Positions 50,414-59,477 of a stretch of DNA of 64,000 nt are shown here, in pieces; within the stretch, counting starts at the first letter, position 1, and the number at the start of each line of letters is the position of its first letter. The notes below the pieces were generated by a model. That model worked only from the letters and a program-made list of their open reading frames with translations. It searched no databases and was not told the DNA's origin. The stretch covers positions 186,001 through 250,000 of the forward strand of contig NZ_CP020555.1 of NCBI RefSeq assembly GCF_002080455.1, written 5' to 3'. A program made the translations under genes and the position numbers. The stretch comes from Streptomyces sp. Sge12. GTDB lineage: Bacteria; Actinomycetota; Actinomycetes; Streptomycetales; Streptomycetaceae.

Positions 50414-51379
50414 TCACAGGCTCCGCAGGGCCGGCAGCAGGTCGGACGTGGCCCAGTCCAGGAAGGGTTCCTGGTGGTCGCCGCCGATCTGGACCAGGGC
50501 GACCTCGGTGAATCCGGCCTCCGCGTAGGGGCGTACGGCGTCGACGAAGGCGTCCACGTCGTCGCCGCAGGGGATGGCCCCGGCCACGTCCTCGGGCCGG
50601 GTGTACTGCGCGGCCTGGTCGAAGCCGACCGGACCGGGGAGTTCGGCATTGACCCGCCAACCGCCGAGCGCCCAGCGGAACTGGTCGTGTGCGCGGGCCA
50701 CCGCGGCGCCGCGGTCGGGGTCGTAGCAGACGGGCAGCTGGCCGACGCGGGGTTTGCCCGCTCCCCCGTGCGCGTCGAACGCCCTCAGCAGCTCCGCCTC
50801 GGGCTCCGTGGCGATCACCAGGTCGGCGTGCCGGCCCGCGACCTCGCACGAGCGGGGTCCCGACACCGCGATGCCGATCGCGGGCAGCTCCTCCGGCAGG
50901 TCCCACAGCCGGGCGTTCTCGACGTCGAAGTGCGCGCCGTGGTGGCTCACATATCCGCCCGCGAACAGTCTCCGGATGATGTCGACGGCCTCTTCCAGCA
51001 TCTCGAGGCGCACGTGCGCGGCGGGCCAGCCGGCTCCGACGATGTGCTCGTTCAGGTTCTCGCCGGAGCCCAGGCCGAGGCGGAACCTGCCGTCGGAGAG
51101 GAGCTGCATCGTCGCCGCCTTCTGCGCGACCACCGCCGGGTGGTAGCGGAAGGTCGGGCAGGTCACGTACGTCATGAGCGGGATCCGGGAGGTGGCCTGG
51201 GCGGCCGCGCCCAGGACGCTCCACGCGTACGGGGCGTGGCCCTGGGAGTCCAGCCATGGGAAGGAGTGGTCCGAGATGACGGAGAAGTCGAACCCGGCGC
51301 GCTCCGCCCCGACGATGTGGGACACCAGCTCCTTCGGGCCCGCCTGCTCGGTCATCATCGTGTATCCGATGCTCACCAT
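50414..51379 (-). CDS. LLM-class F420-dependent oxidoreductase
   Basis: A 321-residue TIM-barrel enzyme of the bacterial luciferase superfamily. The N-terminus VSIGYTMMTEQAGPKELVSH, the segments FDFSVISDHSFPW, RYHPAVVAQKAATMQLLSDG and FRLGLGSGENLNEHIVG are typical of F420-using actinobacterial enzymes such as glucose-6-phosphate dehydrogenase relatives. It uses coenzyme F420 to oxidise or reduce an organic substrate that is not evident from sequence. No good ribosome site precedes the chosen ATG, so the start is moderately certain. Confidence 0.88.
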   Translation of the reverse strand: MVSIGYTMMTEQAGPKELVSHIVGAERAGFDFSVISDHSFPWLDSQGHAPYAWSVLGAAAQATSRIPLMTYVTCPTFRYHPAVVAQKAATMQLLSDGRFRLGLGSGENLNEHIVGAGWPAAHVRLEMLEEAVDIIRRLFAGGYVSHHGAHFDVENARLWDLPEELPAIGIAVSGPRSCEVAGRHADLVIATEPEAELLRAFDAHGGAGKPRVGQLPVCYDPDRGAAVARAHDQFRWALGGWRVNAELPGPVGFDQAAQYTRPEDVAGAIPCGDDVDAFVDAVRPYAEAGFTEVALVQIGGDHQEPFLDWATSDLLPALRSL

Positions 51380-51451
51380 ATGCAGCGGCTAGCCCGATCG
51401 GGCCGGCTGAAACCTCCTCGTCGCGACGGAGTGCGGAGCTCCCGGCCGCCG

Positions 51452-51823
51452 CTACACGAGGGGGCCTCCGAGCCGGCCGATGGCCCCGTAGTACTTGGAG
51501 ATCTCGACGCGGTAGTCCGGATCGGCCAGGTGGTTGTCCCGGTGGAATTCCGGGGCCGCCTTGATCTGCTCCTTCGTGCGGTCCACGTGCACGGTGTGCG
51601 CCTCCCGGTCGATGCGGGTGACGGTGCCGGCCGGGATCAGCACCTCCTTGCCGAAGATCCAGACTCCTGTGTCGACGACCAGGTACGCGTCCGCTACCTC
51701 CGCCGAGTGCTTGTCGACCTTGCCGATCCGTCCGTCGGCCGCTTCCACCGTGAATCCGGTGAGGTCCTCATCCCCGGTCGGGTGGACGATTCCGGACCGG
51801 TAGGCCCACATGTCGTCGTGCAT
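51452..51823 (-). CDS. PRC-barrel domain protein
   Basis: A 123-residue protein; ATG 51823 follows GAGGAG. The PRC-barrel occupies about residues 18-80: GFTVEAADGRIGKVDKHSAE, AYLVVDTGVWIFGKEVLIPA, and TRIDREAHTVHVDRTKEQIK. The tail has APEFHRDNHLADPDYRVEIS, as in stress-induced actinobacterial PRC-barrel proteins. PRC-barrels act as RNA- or photocentre-associated adaptors; here a stress role is inferred from the neighbourhood. It is separate from the LLM gene downstream. Confidence 0.88.
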   Translation of the reverse strand: MHDDMWAYRSGIVHPTGDEDLTGFTVEAADGRIGKVDKHSAEVADAYLVVDTGVWIFGKEVLIPAGTVTRIDREAHTVHVDRTKEQIKAAPEFHRDNHLADPDYRVEISKYYGAIGRLGGPLV

Positions 51824-51916
51824 GATCAACCACTCCTCGCATCGGTCGTCGAATCCGCCGGTCCCCCGGCTCGGCGCTCGGCCGGTTCGCACACCGCCTG
51901 CCCCACGGGCCGCGCC

Positions 51917-52936
51917 TCATGCGCGGGGCGCCCCTGCGGGGGCCAGGGGCGGGGTGTCGAGGCCGGCTCCCAGGTGGAGGCCTTCGATGAAGGCCTCGAC
52001 GGCCTGTGTGGCGGTGACGGACGGTGTCCAGCCCAGCTTGTCGCGGGCCCGGCCGGCGTCGAGCAGGGGCAGCCGGAGGACGGTGTCCAGCAGCCCGGGG
52101 GTGGCCGGTACGAGGTGCATGCGCCAGGCCGCGGCCAGTACGGCGCGGGCCGCGCCCGCCGGGAGCGGCACCGTCCGGGCGCGCAGGAGGCCGGCCACGG
52201 TGGCCATGTCCAGCACCGGGTCGGCCACCAGGTTGAAGGGGCCGCGCACGGGTCTTACGACCGCTGCCCGGTAGGCCTCGGCCGCGTCGTCGGTGTGCAG
52301 GGCCTGGAAGCGCAGGCCGGACACCGCGGGCAGGGCGGGCAGGAGGCCGGGCCGGACCAGGCGCCAGGGCAGGAGCGGCCCGGCGAAGATCCGGCGCTGC
52401 TCACTGGCCGCGCCCTTCTTGAAGAGGAACGCCGGCCGCATCCGGACCACCCGCATGTGGGGGTGGGTGAGCTGGAAGGCGTCGAGGTAGCGCTCCAGGT
52501 AGGCCTTCTCGCGCGGGTAGGCGGCGCCCGGCCAGCCGTGGGTGGGCCAGGACTCGTCGACCGGGCGTCCGTCGTCGGGGCCGGGCGAGTACGCGCCGAC
52601 CGACGAGGCGTGGACCAGGGTGTGCACGCGGGCCCGGGAGCAGGCGTCGAAGACCCCGATGCTTCCGAGGACGTTCGTCCGCCAGGTGGCCACGGGGTCG
52701 TGGGTCGGCTGGAACCTCCAGGCGAGGTGGACGACCGCGTCGGCGCCCGCGAAGAGCTCGGTCATATCGGAGCGTCCCGGGTCGATGTCCGCTTCGGCCC
52801 AGCGCACCCCGGGGATGCGGAGGCCGGGGCGGCGGCGGGCGATGCCGAGCACATCGGTGATCGTGCGGTCGGCCGCGAGGGCCCGTACCACGCTCGTGCC
52901 GGCGTTGCCGGTGGCGCCGGTGACGACGACCCTCAT
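51917..52936 (-). CDS. NAD-dependent epimerase/dehydratase (extended SDR)
   Basis: A 339-residue SDR from ATG 52936, overlapping the stop of the upstream gene by one base (TGATG). NAD motif VTGATGNAGTSVVRAL, HASSVGAYS and YPREKAYLER (Tyr-x3-Lys). Length and C-terminal VGLL-type helices match the extended epimerase/dehydratase-like proteins seen in stress regions. Substrate unknown, possibly a sugar nucleotide or a lipid-like ketone. It is coupled to the helical protein upstream. Confidence 0.88.
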   Translation of the reverse strand: MRVVVTGATGNAGTSVVRALAADRTITDVLGIARRRPGLRIPGVRWAEADIDPGRSDMTELFAGADAVVHLAWRFQPTHDPVATWRTNVLGSIGVFDACSRARVHTLVHASSVGAYSPGPDDGRPVDESWPTHGWPGAAYPREKAYLERYLDAFQLTHPHMRVVRMRPAFLFKKGAASEQRRIFAGPLLPWRLVRPGLLPALPAVSGLRFQALHTDDAAEAYRAAVVRPVRGPFNLVADPVLDMATVAGLLRARTVPLPAGAARAVLAAAWRMHLVPATPGLLDTVLRLPLLDAGRARDKLGWTPSVTATQAVEAFIEGLHLGAGLDTPPLAPAGAPRA

Positions 52937-53568
52937 CAGGCCCACCTGGTCCTTCGGGACGGGCCGCGGTCGCGGCGGGCGGGCGCGGACGGGGACCCGG
53001 ACGAGGACGCGGACGTGGATGCGGGTGCGGACGGGGATGCGGATGTGAGGGATCGTCGGGCCGCCTCGTCGTGCAGTCCGTCCAGGACCGCCGCCTGCTG
53101 CCGCGCGCGGGTCAGGAGCCGGTCGACGGCGGCCCGGTCGAGATGGTCGGCGGTTTCGGCGAGGATGCCGAGCGACTGCCACAACTCCGCCTTGCCCTGC
53201 ACGCCGATCCGCATGGCTTCCAGTTCGAGGACGTCGCTGAGGGGCGAGCGGCTCACCAGGTGTCCGTTGAGCTTCAACCTGCCCGCCTTCTCGGCCAGGC
53301 GCCCCACGACGACCCGGGGCCACTGGGCGGGGACGTCGAGGGCGGTCATGATCTCGCGCAGGCTCTCCCGGTCCTCGGCGATCTGCTCGGCGAGCTCGGC
53401 CAGGGGCGGCCCGGCCGGCGTACCGCGGTGGGTCCGGGCCATGCGGCGGATGAGCGAGACACCGCTGCTGGCCCCCGCCAGATGGTCGTTGAGGTAGATC
53501 GCGAGGAGGCGCTGCGCATGGGTGGGAGAGGGAGAGCGGGACGGGGATCCGACGGGGCGAGCATTCAT
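52936..53568 (-). CDS. Helical hypothetical protein (ferritin-like bundle)
   Basis: A 210-residue protein from ATG 53568. Residues 18-165 are predicted helical with LLAIYLNDHLAGASSGVSLI, AEDRESLREIMTALDV, RLAEKAGRLKLNGHL and GVQGKAELWQSLGILAETAD, a spacing reminiscent of a four-helix (DUF892 or ferritin-like) bundle with conserved His/Glu/Asp. The C-terminal 45 residues are Ser/Ala/Pro-rich and disordered. It is coupled to the epimerase. I recall similar proteins in actinobacterial stress loci, with unknown function. Confidence 0.7.
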   Translation of the reverse strand: MNARPVGSPSRSPSPTHAQRLLAIYLNDHLAGASSGVSLIRRMARTHRGTPAGPPLAELAEQIAEDRESLREIMTALDVPAQWPRVVVGRLAEKAGRLKLNGHLVSRSPLSDVLELEAMRIGVQGKAELWQSLGILAETADHLDRAAVDRLLTRARQQAAVLDGLHDEAARRSLTSASPSAPASTSASSSGSPSAPARRDRGPSRRTRWA

Positions 53569-53982
53569 GGCGCTGTTCCGATCGCTTGGACGTCGACGTA
53601 CCGGCTGCCGACACGGGGGTCGCAGGCCGTACGCCCGCCCTCGACCCGTGGTGCTCACGTGGGGCAATGGGTGGCTCCGGAGGGTGCCCCGCGGTCGGCG
53701 GGACGCCCCGTGAGGCATCTGACCAGCCTGTGCGCCTTCAAACCGGGCAGGGCGGCTCGATCCGGTACGCGGATCCGATCCGTCGCGCACCTCGCTCGGC
53801 GATCGGGGAACTGGGAGGCGACCGGCGGACGCGAACGGGCCGCCGAGGGCGCCCTGTTCCGGTCGCGCGACGAGCCGTGGGAGGCGGCGCTCCCCGGGGC
53901 GGGAGGCCGTACCCGCGTTTGACAAGGGGCGCGAGGGGCAGCCGCGTGGCAGAGGCCGATGAGGCCCGGATGGAGGCGAGCC
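53569..53982. other. Divergent region, no gene
   Basis: 414 bp between the helical protein (minus) and the first of two paralogues (plus). It contains no open frame I can defend and no clear hairpin. Promoters for both directions are expected here. Confidence 0.45.
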
Positions 53983-54525
53983 ATGTCGAACAGCATGCTC
54001 ATTACCGTGATCGTCATAGCGGCGGTCGTGGTCGTCGCGCTCTGCGTCGGGCTGTGGATGATGTCCCGCCGACGCCACCTGCAGCAGAGGTTCGGGCCCG
54101 AATACGAACGCACCGTCGAGGCCGAGGGCGGCCGGATGGCCGCGGAGCGCGAGCTCCGGGCCCGCGAGGAGCGCCACGCCGAATTCGAGCTGAAGGAGCT
54201 GCCGTCGGAGCGGCGCCTGCAGTACACGCAGGAGTGGAGCGAGGTCCAGGAGCGGTTCGTGGACCGGCCCGAGGGCTCCGTCGGTGAGGCCGACGAGCTG
54301 GTGACGCGACTGATGCGCGAGCGGGGCTACCCCACGGAGGGGTTCAACCGGCAGGTGCGCGATCTCTCGGTGGAGCACGGACAGACCTTGGAGCACTACC
54401 GCGCCGCGCACGACGTGAAGGTGCGCAGCGGTGCGGGGCAGACGACGACGGAGGAACTCCGCGGAGCGATGGTTCATTACCGCGCGCTCTTCGAGGAGTT
54501 GCTCAGCGACCAGAGGAGCCGGTGA
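53983..54525 (+). CDS. Membrane-anchored hypothetical, paralogue A
   Basis: A 180-residue protein; ATG 53983 follows GGAGGCGAG. One N-terminal transmembrane helix (about 5-27, LITVIVIAAVVVVALCVGLW) is followed by a basic stretch and a charged cytoplasmic domain. The region QEWSEVQERFVDRPEGSVGEADELVTRLM ... LRGAMVHYRALFEELL repeats, in the same order, segments of the next gene, so the two are tandem duplicates. Function unknown. Likely topology: N-out anchor with the domain inside. Confidence 0.75.
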   Translation: MSNSMLITVIVIAAVVVVALCVGLWMMSRRRHLQQRFGPEYERTVEAEGGRMAAERELRAREERHAEFELKELPSERRLQYTQEWSEVQERFVDRPEGSVGEADELVTRLMRERGYPTEGFNRQVRDLSVEHGQTLEHYRAAHDVKVRSGAGQTTTEELRGAMVHYRALFEELLSDQRSR

Positions 54526-54527
54526 CC

Positions 54528-55046
54528 ATGCAGAACATGCACAACCATGCGGACAGGGACGATCGGACCTTCGGCGGCGAGCTGACGACCGAGGACATAG
54601 CGAACCCCGGGGCGACCACCGGAGCGGCGAGTGCCGCGCCGGACGCCCGGACGGACGAGGCGGGGCAGGTGCCCACGTACCCGGGTGAGGCCACCGCGGA
54701 CCCGCGGGGCAACGGCCGGGCCGAGGAGGAGGCGGCGGTCGGCGGTTACGAGGACGAGCGGACACCGACAGGGGTGGACGAGCCGCTGCTCGGCGCCGAG
54801 GACGCCGAGGGCTACCGCAAGACCTGGAGCGAGATCCAGGGCCGGTTCGTGGATGACCCGCAGGAGGCGGTGACGTCGGCGGACGCCTTGGTCGCCGAGG
54901 TGATGCAGGCGCTCGCGCAGACCTTCTCCACGCGCAAGCAGGGCCTGGAGGGCCAGTGGGACCAGGGCGAGCAGGTCGCCACGGAGGATCTGAGGCTGGC
55001 ACTCCAGCAGTACCGGTCCTTCTTCAATCGGCTGCTCAACACCTGA
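54528..55046 (+). CDS. Soluble hypothetical, paralogue B
   Basis: A 172-residue protein; ATG 54528 with GAGGAG about ten bases upstream, a GTG at 54522 overlapping the previous stop being the alternative. No membrane helix; the first 85 residues are acidic and disordered, then KTWSEIQGRFVDDPQEAVTS, ADALVAEVMQALAQTFSTR and TEDLRLALQQYRSFFNRLL align with paralogue A. Likely forms a helical domain. The pair of one anchored and one free copy suggests heterodimerisation at the membrane. Confidence 0.72.
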   Translation: MQNMHNHADRDDRTFGGELTTEDIANPGATTGAASAAPDARTDEAGQVPTYPGEATADPRGNGRAEEEAAVGGYEDERTPTGVDEPLLGAEDAEGYRKTWSEIQGRFVDDPQEAVTSADALVAEVMQALAQTFSTRKQGLEGQWDQGEQVATEDLRLALQQYRSFFNRLLNT

Positions 55047-55127
55047 GACGACAGCTCGCCGGTGCCGGTCCGGCACCCCTGCGCAGCAGAAGGAGAGAAC
55101 GCCTCAAGCACGTCCCGGGAGCCCGCG

Positions 55128-55541
55128 ATGACGCCCACGAACCGACAACCGCAGCGTCATCTCGACCTGCCGGCGGACGTCAGCGCCGCCGGCAGGGCCC
55201 GTGACGCGACCTACCGGTTCCTGTCCGGCATCGGCGACCGGGAGCACCCGGTGCACCCGGCCGCCGTGGACGCCGCGGCCCTGATCGTGACCGAGCTCGT
55301 CACAAACGCGGTCCGGCACACCGACGGCCCCTGCAGTCTCGATCTCGCCGTGCACGAGGGGCTGCTCGACATCGATGTGACCGACACCAGCTCGGTGTCG
55401 CCCGTGACCCGGCTGCCGCACCTCAACGGGAGCGGCGGCTGGGGCTGGATCCTCGTCCGGCACATCGCACATGACGTCAGCGTCATGCCCACGTCCACCG
55501 GCGGAAAGCGCATCCACGTCTCCGTGGCCGTCGCCGGGTGA
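55128..55541 (+). CDS. ATP-binding RsbW/anti-sigma-like protein
   Basis: A 137-residue HATPase-fold protein from ATG 55128 (GGGAG upstream). The N box is ALIVTELVTNAVRH; GGWGWILVRHIAHDVSVMPT holds the G2 glycine pattern. The G1 box normally DxGxG reads DVTDTSSVSP, so the usual glycines are missing and ATP binding may be altered. These single-domain proteins act as anti-sigma factors or partners of PP2C phosphatases such as SpoIIE types in streptomycetes; such a phosphatase is encoded 0.7 kb away on the other strand. Confidence 0.85.
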   Translation: MTPTNRQPQRHLDLPADVSAAGRARDATYRFLSGIGDREHPVHPAAVDAAALIVTELVTNAVRHTDGPCSLDLAVHEGLLDIDVTDTSSVSPVTRLPHLNGSGGWGWILVRHIAHDVSVMPTSTGGKRIHVSVAVAG

Positions 55542-55607
55542 CACACCGAAGACAACCGGCCCACACACCACATACGACCCATACGACCCCTGACCGAGGA
55601 GGACATC

Positions 55608-56171
55608 ATGGGACACGGCGGTGACGTCATCGCAGAGCTGACCTTCGACCACCAAGAGGTCGAGGATTTCTTCAAGCACATCCAGGAGCTGCCCTCCGGG
55701 GATCCCCGCAGGAAGCGCTACGCGGACAAGCTGACCATCGAGCTGGTCCGGCACTCCGTGGCCGAGGAGGAGTACCTGTACCCGGCCGTACGTGAGCATC
55801 TGCCCGACGGGGACGCCATCGCGGACAAGGAGTTGGAGGACCACGCGGCGGCGGAGCGGATCATGAAGGACCTCGAGGGGTGCAAGGCCGACGACCCCCG
55901 GTTCGACGGTCTGGTCGACACGCTCATGACCGAGATCCGGGCGCATGTGGCCGACGAGGAGGGCAGCCTCTTCCCCCGGCTCCGCGCCGCGTGCTCGGCC
56001 GACACGCTGGCCGGACTCGGGGACAAGGTGCGCTCGGCCAAGAAGACCGCGCCCACCCGGCCCCATCCGTCCGCCCCGGACAAGCCCCCGGCCAACAAGC
56101 TCCTCGCGCCCGGGGTCGGCCTCGTCGACCGCCTCCGCGACGCGATGAGCGGACGCGGAAAGGACGCCTGA
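55608..56171 (+). CDS. Hemerythrin-domain protein
   Basis: A 187-residue protein from ATG 55608 after GAGGAGGACATC. The four-helix hemerythrin-type cation-binding domain spans about 8-125, with ligand histidines in TFDHQEVEDFF, LVRHSVAEEEYLYP, LEDHAAAER and RAHVADEEGSLFP. A Pro/Lys-rich linker and short C-terminal helix follow. It probably binds a di-iron centre and senses or stores O2, or handles reactive species. Part of the stress neighbourhood. Confidence 0.92.
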   Translation: MGHGGDVIAELTFDHQEVEDFFKHIQELPSGDPRRKRYADKLTIELVRHSVAEEEYLYPAVREHLPDGDAIADKELEDHAAAERIMKDLEGCKADDPRFDGLVDTLMTEIRAHVADEEGSLFPRLRAACSADTLAGLGDKVRSAKKTAPTRPHPSAPDKPPANKLLAPGVGLVDRLRDAMSGRGKDA

Positions 56172-56237
56172 ACCCGGAACTCCTGAACCGTGGTCGCCCC
56201 GGGGCCTGGGGCGCCGCCCCTCCCCCGGGGCCCCGGG

Positions 56238-58772
56238 TCATTCGGCGTCCGACGGCAACTTGATGTCCAGGACGCACACGTCGTCGCGGCCGGCGGGGTG
56301 GAGGGAGGCCAGGAGCTGCGCCAGCGGTTCGGTGAATCCCCCGCCCATGGCCGTGGCGGCGGCCTCGGCGAGCCGGGCGAGCCCGCGGTCCACCGTCTCC
56401 CCCGGTACCTCGATGAGGCCGTCGGTGTAGAGGAGAAGGTGGTCGCCGGGCTCCAGCTGGAGCGTCTCCTCCACGTACACCGAGTCGAAGGACGCGCCGA
56501 GGAGGTTGCCCTCCGGCAGGGGCAGGAAGCGCGCCTCGCCGCCGCGGATCAACAGGGGCGGCAGATGCCCGGCCCGCACCCAGGCCAGGCGCCGCTCCGC
56601 CGGCCGGTAACGCGCCATGATCATGGTGGCCGTGGTGGCGGTCTGGTCGGCGGCCGTGTGCAGGAGGAGGGTGTTGAGCCGTCTCATGGCATCGGGGAGC
56701 GCCGAGCCGGTGATGATCATGCCTTTGGCGGTGAATCGCAGCTGGGCCATGGCCCCGACCGCGTCGAGGCCATGGCCCGCGACGTCTCCGACGACGAAGA
56801 GGGCGCTCTTGTCGGGGAGTTCGATGGCGCTGTACCAGTCGCCGCCGACGTTCACTCCGGTGTCCTGGGGCATGTAGGCGATGTCGACGCACAGCCCGAC
56901 CAGCTCGATCGACTGCTCGGGGATCGGCAGCAGCGCGTGCTGGAGGCGTGCAGCGATGGCCCGTTCGGCCTGGAGCACGCCCCGCTGGACGAGGACGGCC
57001 CGCTCGCTCTCCCGCAGGGCCAGCTCGGTGTCCCGCTGGGGGGTGAGGTCCTGGAAGAATCCGTGCACTTCGACGGGGGCACCGTAGGCGTCCGTCTCGG
57101 CTTCGGCGACGATGCGTACGTGCCGGATCCCGCTCGCGGTGCCGATGCGGAAGGTGTGGTCGATCGGGGACCCCTCGCCCAGCAGCCGTTGGACGGCGCC
57201 GGCGAGTTTCGGCAGGTCGTCCGGTACGAGGTGCTTCGGGAGTTCCTCCAGCCGCATGGGCCCCCGGTCGGTCGCGCGGTCGAAGATGGCGTACACCTGG
57301 TCGGACCACTCGATGGTGTCCGTGGCCAGATTCCAGTCGGCCCAGCCGAGGTTGCCCAGCCGCTGCATGGTGGTCAGCCGGCGGATCTCGCGGGCTGCGG
57401 TGTCGTGGCGCACCCACGAGACGATCAGCCGGCCGCCGAGCCGCGCGGCCCGGACCGAGTACACGGAGGTCTCGGGAACCCCCGCGATCACTTCGCGGTA
57501 CGAGAACGGCTCGCCGTCATAGGTGGTTCCGGTTTCCAGGGCGTCGAGGTAGCCCTGCCACAACGGGGTGCCCGCCACGGTCGGATAGGTCTCCAGGACC
57601 CGCCGGCCCACCAGCTCCTTGCCGCGGCGGCCCGCCACGTCCACCGAGTCCGGGGCGGCCGCCTCGATGCGGTAGTCCTCCACCTCGCCGCGCGGCGAAC
57701 GCACGGGTGCGAGGAGGATGGCCGCGCCGGAGACGGTGTCGAAGATCCTCTGGACCGCGGCCACCTCCGGGTCCGCCGGTGAGGTGGTGCGTCTTTCGAA
57801 GACCCGCAGGGAGCCGCCGCACAGCCGCACGGCCTGCTGGAGCAGGGCCCGCTCGCCCTCGCCGAACGGGGCGCGGAGCTTCCGGAAGAATCCGACGGCG
57901 CCGGTGACCCGCTCCTCGCCCGCTACGGGGATCCACGCACGGGTGGGCCACCGCTCCGGCGGCCCGATGAGCTGGTACGTGACGGCGTCCCGGGCCGGAT
58001 CCTCCAGCCATCGCGGCTCGCCGGAGTTGATCACCTCCAGGGCGGCGACACCGACAAGCGGGGGGACGTCCTGCCACTGCGCGGCGAGTACCTCGTCGAT
58101 CCCGGAATGGCCGATGAGCTTGAGCCGCCCGGCCCCGTCCAGCGTGTAGATCATCACGCCGTCCACGCCCACGGGGCGGCGCAGCGCCTCGTGCAGCAGC
58201 GCCGCGGCATCCGCGGTGGTCCGGGCGTCGGCCAGGGAGACGGCCAGGCCGGCGAGGAGCGCGCGGGTGCCCTTGTCGCCGTGACCGACGGTGAGGTAGC
58301 GGTCCGGGTCGAATACCGACCGGGCGCCGTCCGGGGCCGGACCGCGGCCGCTCGTTACGGGCCCGGGGGCCTTCGGATCCGGTGCGGTGGGCCCCGCCGG
58401 CCACGATGCCTCTGCCGTCCCTGCCGTCCCTGCCGTCCCTGCTGTCCCTGCCGGTCCCGACGGCCTCGATCGGATTCCGCCGAGGGTGATCCAGCATTCT
58501 TCCATCAGGGTGCCGCCCCGGTGCCCGGCCCGTTCGACCAGCGCCTCGTACGCCTCGTCGGCCGACAGGCCCTCCCGGGCCATCAGGACGCCCTTGGCGC
58601 GTTCGAGCACGGCGGTGAGGGAGCCGAGGCCTTCCAGGTCCGCCACCTCGGCCCGGAGCCTGGCCACGACCTTGGCCAGGGCGAGCACCTCGGCCGATGC
58701 ACCCTCATCGCTCGACGCCGCAGGATCCTTCTGCACCCTTCGAGCATGGCACGGTCCCCGCGATCGGGCCAT
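56238..58772 (-). CDS. ANTAR-GAF-PAS-PAS-SpoIIE (PP2C) phosphatase
   Basis: An 844-residue multidomain regulator from ATG 58772 (a GTG at 58739 is an alternative). ANTAR RNA-binding domain at about 30-97 (LERAKGVLMAREGLSADEAY), a Gly-Thr-Ala repeat linker, a GAF domain at about 185-330, two PAS-like domains at about 340-600, and the C-terminal SpoIIE PP2C domain with GGDWYSAIELPDKSALFVVG (metal-binding GGDWYD-like), DVAGHGLDAVG, LLYTDGLIE and RDDVCVLDIKL. The phosphatase reactivates anti-anti-sigma factors. An ANTAR domain on a SpoIIE protein is a rarer combination linking RNA antitermination and the partner-switch pathway. Confidence 0.92.
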   Translation of the reverse strand: MARSRGPCHARRVQKDPAASSDEGASAEVLALAKVVARLRAEVADLEGLGSLTAVLERAKGVLMAREGLSADEAYEALVERAGHRGGTLMEECWITLGGIRSRPSGPAGTAGTAGTAGTAEASWPAGPTAPDPKAPGPVTSGRGPAPDGARSVFDPDRYLTVGHGDKGTRALLAGLAVSLADARTTADAAALLHEALRRPVGVDGVMIYTLDGAGRLKLIGHSGIDEVLAAQWQDVPPLVGVAALEVINSGEPRWLEDPARDAVTYQLIGPPERWPTRAWIPVAGEERVTGAVGFFRKLRAPFGEGERALLQQAVRLCGGSLRVFERRTTSPADPEVAAVQRIFDTVSGAAILLAPVRSPRGEVEDYRIEAAAPDSVDVAGRRGKELVGRRVLETYPTVAGTPLWQGYLDALETGTTYDGEPFSYREVIAGVPETSVYSVRAARLGGRLIVSWVRHDTAAREIRRLTTMQRLGNLGWADWNLATDTIEWSDQVYAIFDRATDRGPMRLEELPKHLVPDDLPKLAGAVQRLLGEGSPIDHTFRIGTASGIRHVRIVAEAETDAYGAPVEVHGFFQDLTPQRDTELALRESERAVLVQRGVLQAERAIAARLQHALLPIPEQSIELVGLCVDIAYMPQDTGVNVGGDWYSAIELPDKSALFVVGDVAGHGLDAVGAMAQLRFTAKGMIITGSALPDAMRRLNTLLLHTAADQTATTATMIMARYRPAERRLAWVRAGHLPPLLIRGGEARFLPLPEGNLLGASFDSVYVEETLQLEPGDHLLLYTDGLIEVPGETVDRGLARLAEAAATAMGGGFTEPLAQLLASLHPAGRDDVCVLDIKLPSDAE
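58404..58452 (-). repeat. 9-bp repeats coding for Gly-Thr-Ala linker
   Basis: CCCTGCCGT-type 9-mers recur four to five times inside the phosphatase gene and encode (GTA)n between the ANTAR and GAF domains, an in-frame flexible linker likely to vary in length. Confidence 0.7.
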
Positions 58773-58869
58773 GACCTGCGCTTTCGCCACCGAAGGATAA
58801 TCGGGTGAGCCGATGAGCGGGCCCCGGATATCCTGCGTGGTCCCGCACCCGTCACGGAGGTCCCCCAGC

Positions 58870-59412
58870 ATGAGCAGCACCGCGCCGTCGTTTCCCGACC
58901 GGATCGAGCTGACGGGCGAGGGCCTGGTCCTGCGCGACTGGACGGAGACGGACCTGGCCGCGATGCCCGCGCTGTTCGACCACCCCGACGTCGCCTACTG
59001 GACGCCGATCGTCTCCCCCTTCGACGACGAGGCGGCCCGTACTCGCCTGGACCGGGCCCGGAAGCTGCGTACGGAGGGCACGGCCCTGCTGCTCGCCATC
59101 ACCGTCGACGGCGGCGCCCCGCTCGGCGAGGTGATGCTGAAGCGCGCCCCCGAGGGCACCGAGCTCGGCTACGCGCTCGGCCCGGCACACCGGGGCCGGG
59201 GGCTGGCCGCCCGGGCGGTGCGGGTGATGGCTGCGTATGCCTTCGAGCAGCTGGACGTGGACCGGGTGATCCTGGAGCTGGAGGCCGAGAACGCGGCCAG
59301 CGTCGGGGTCGCCACCCGTGCCGGATTCCGACTCCTCGACGTCCCGTTGATCACGGGCGAGGAGAAGGGCCGCTCGTACGTGCTTCAGACCTGGGGCCTC
59401 GACCGCCCCTGA
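58870..59412 (+). CDS. GNAT N-acetyltransferase
   Basis: A 180-residue enzyme from ATG 58870 with GGAGG nine bases upstream. It begins with the family pattern IELTGEGLVLRDWTETD and has ALGPAHRGRGLAARAVRVMA (acetyl-CoA loop) and LELEAENAASVGVATRAGF. A RimJ/RimL-type acetyltransferase of unknown substrate. It is divergent from the large phosphatase with 97 bp between. Confidence 0.9.
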   Translation: MSSTAPSFPDRIELTGEGLVLRDWTETDLAAMPALFDHPDVAYWTPIVSPFDDEAARTRLDRARKLRTEGTALLLAITVDGGAPLGEVMLKRAPEGTELGYALGPAHRGRGLAARAVRVMAAYAFEQLDVDRVILELEAENAASVGVATRAGFRLLDVPLITGEEKGRSYVLQTWGLDRP

Positions 59413-59477
59413 CCGGGGCGCCCGTACCCGGGCTGCTGCCCGGCCCCGGCCCGCGCCGCGGCCGACGGGGCCCGGCC

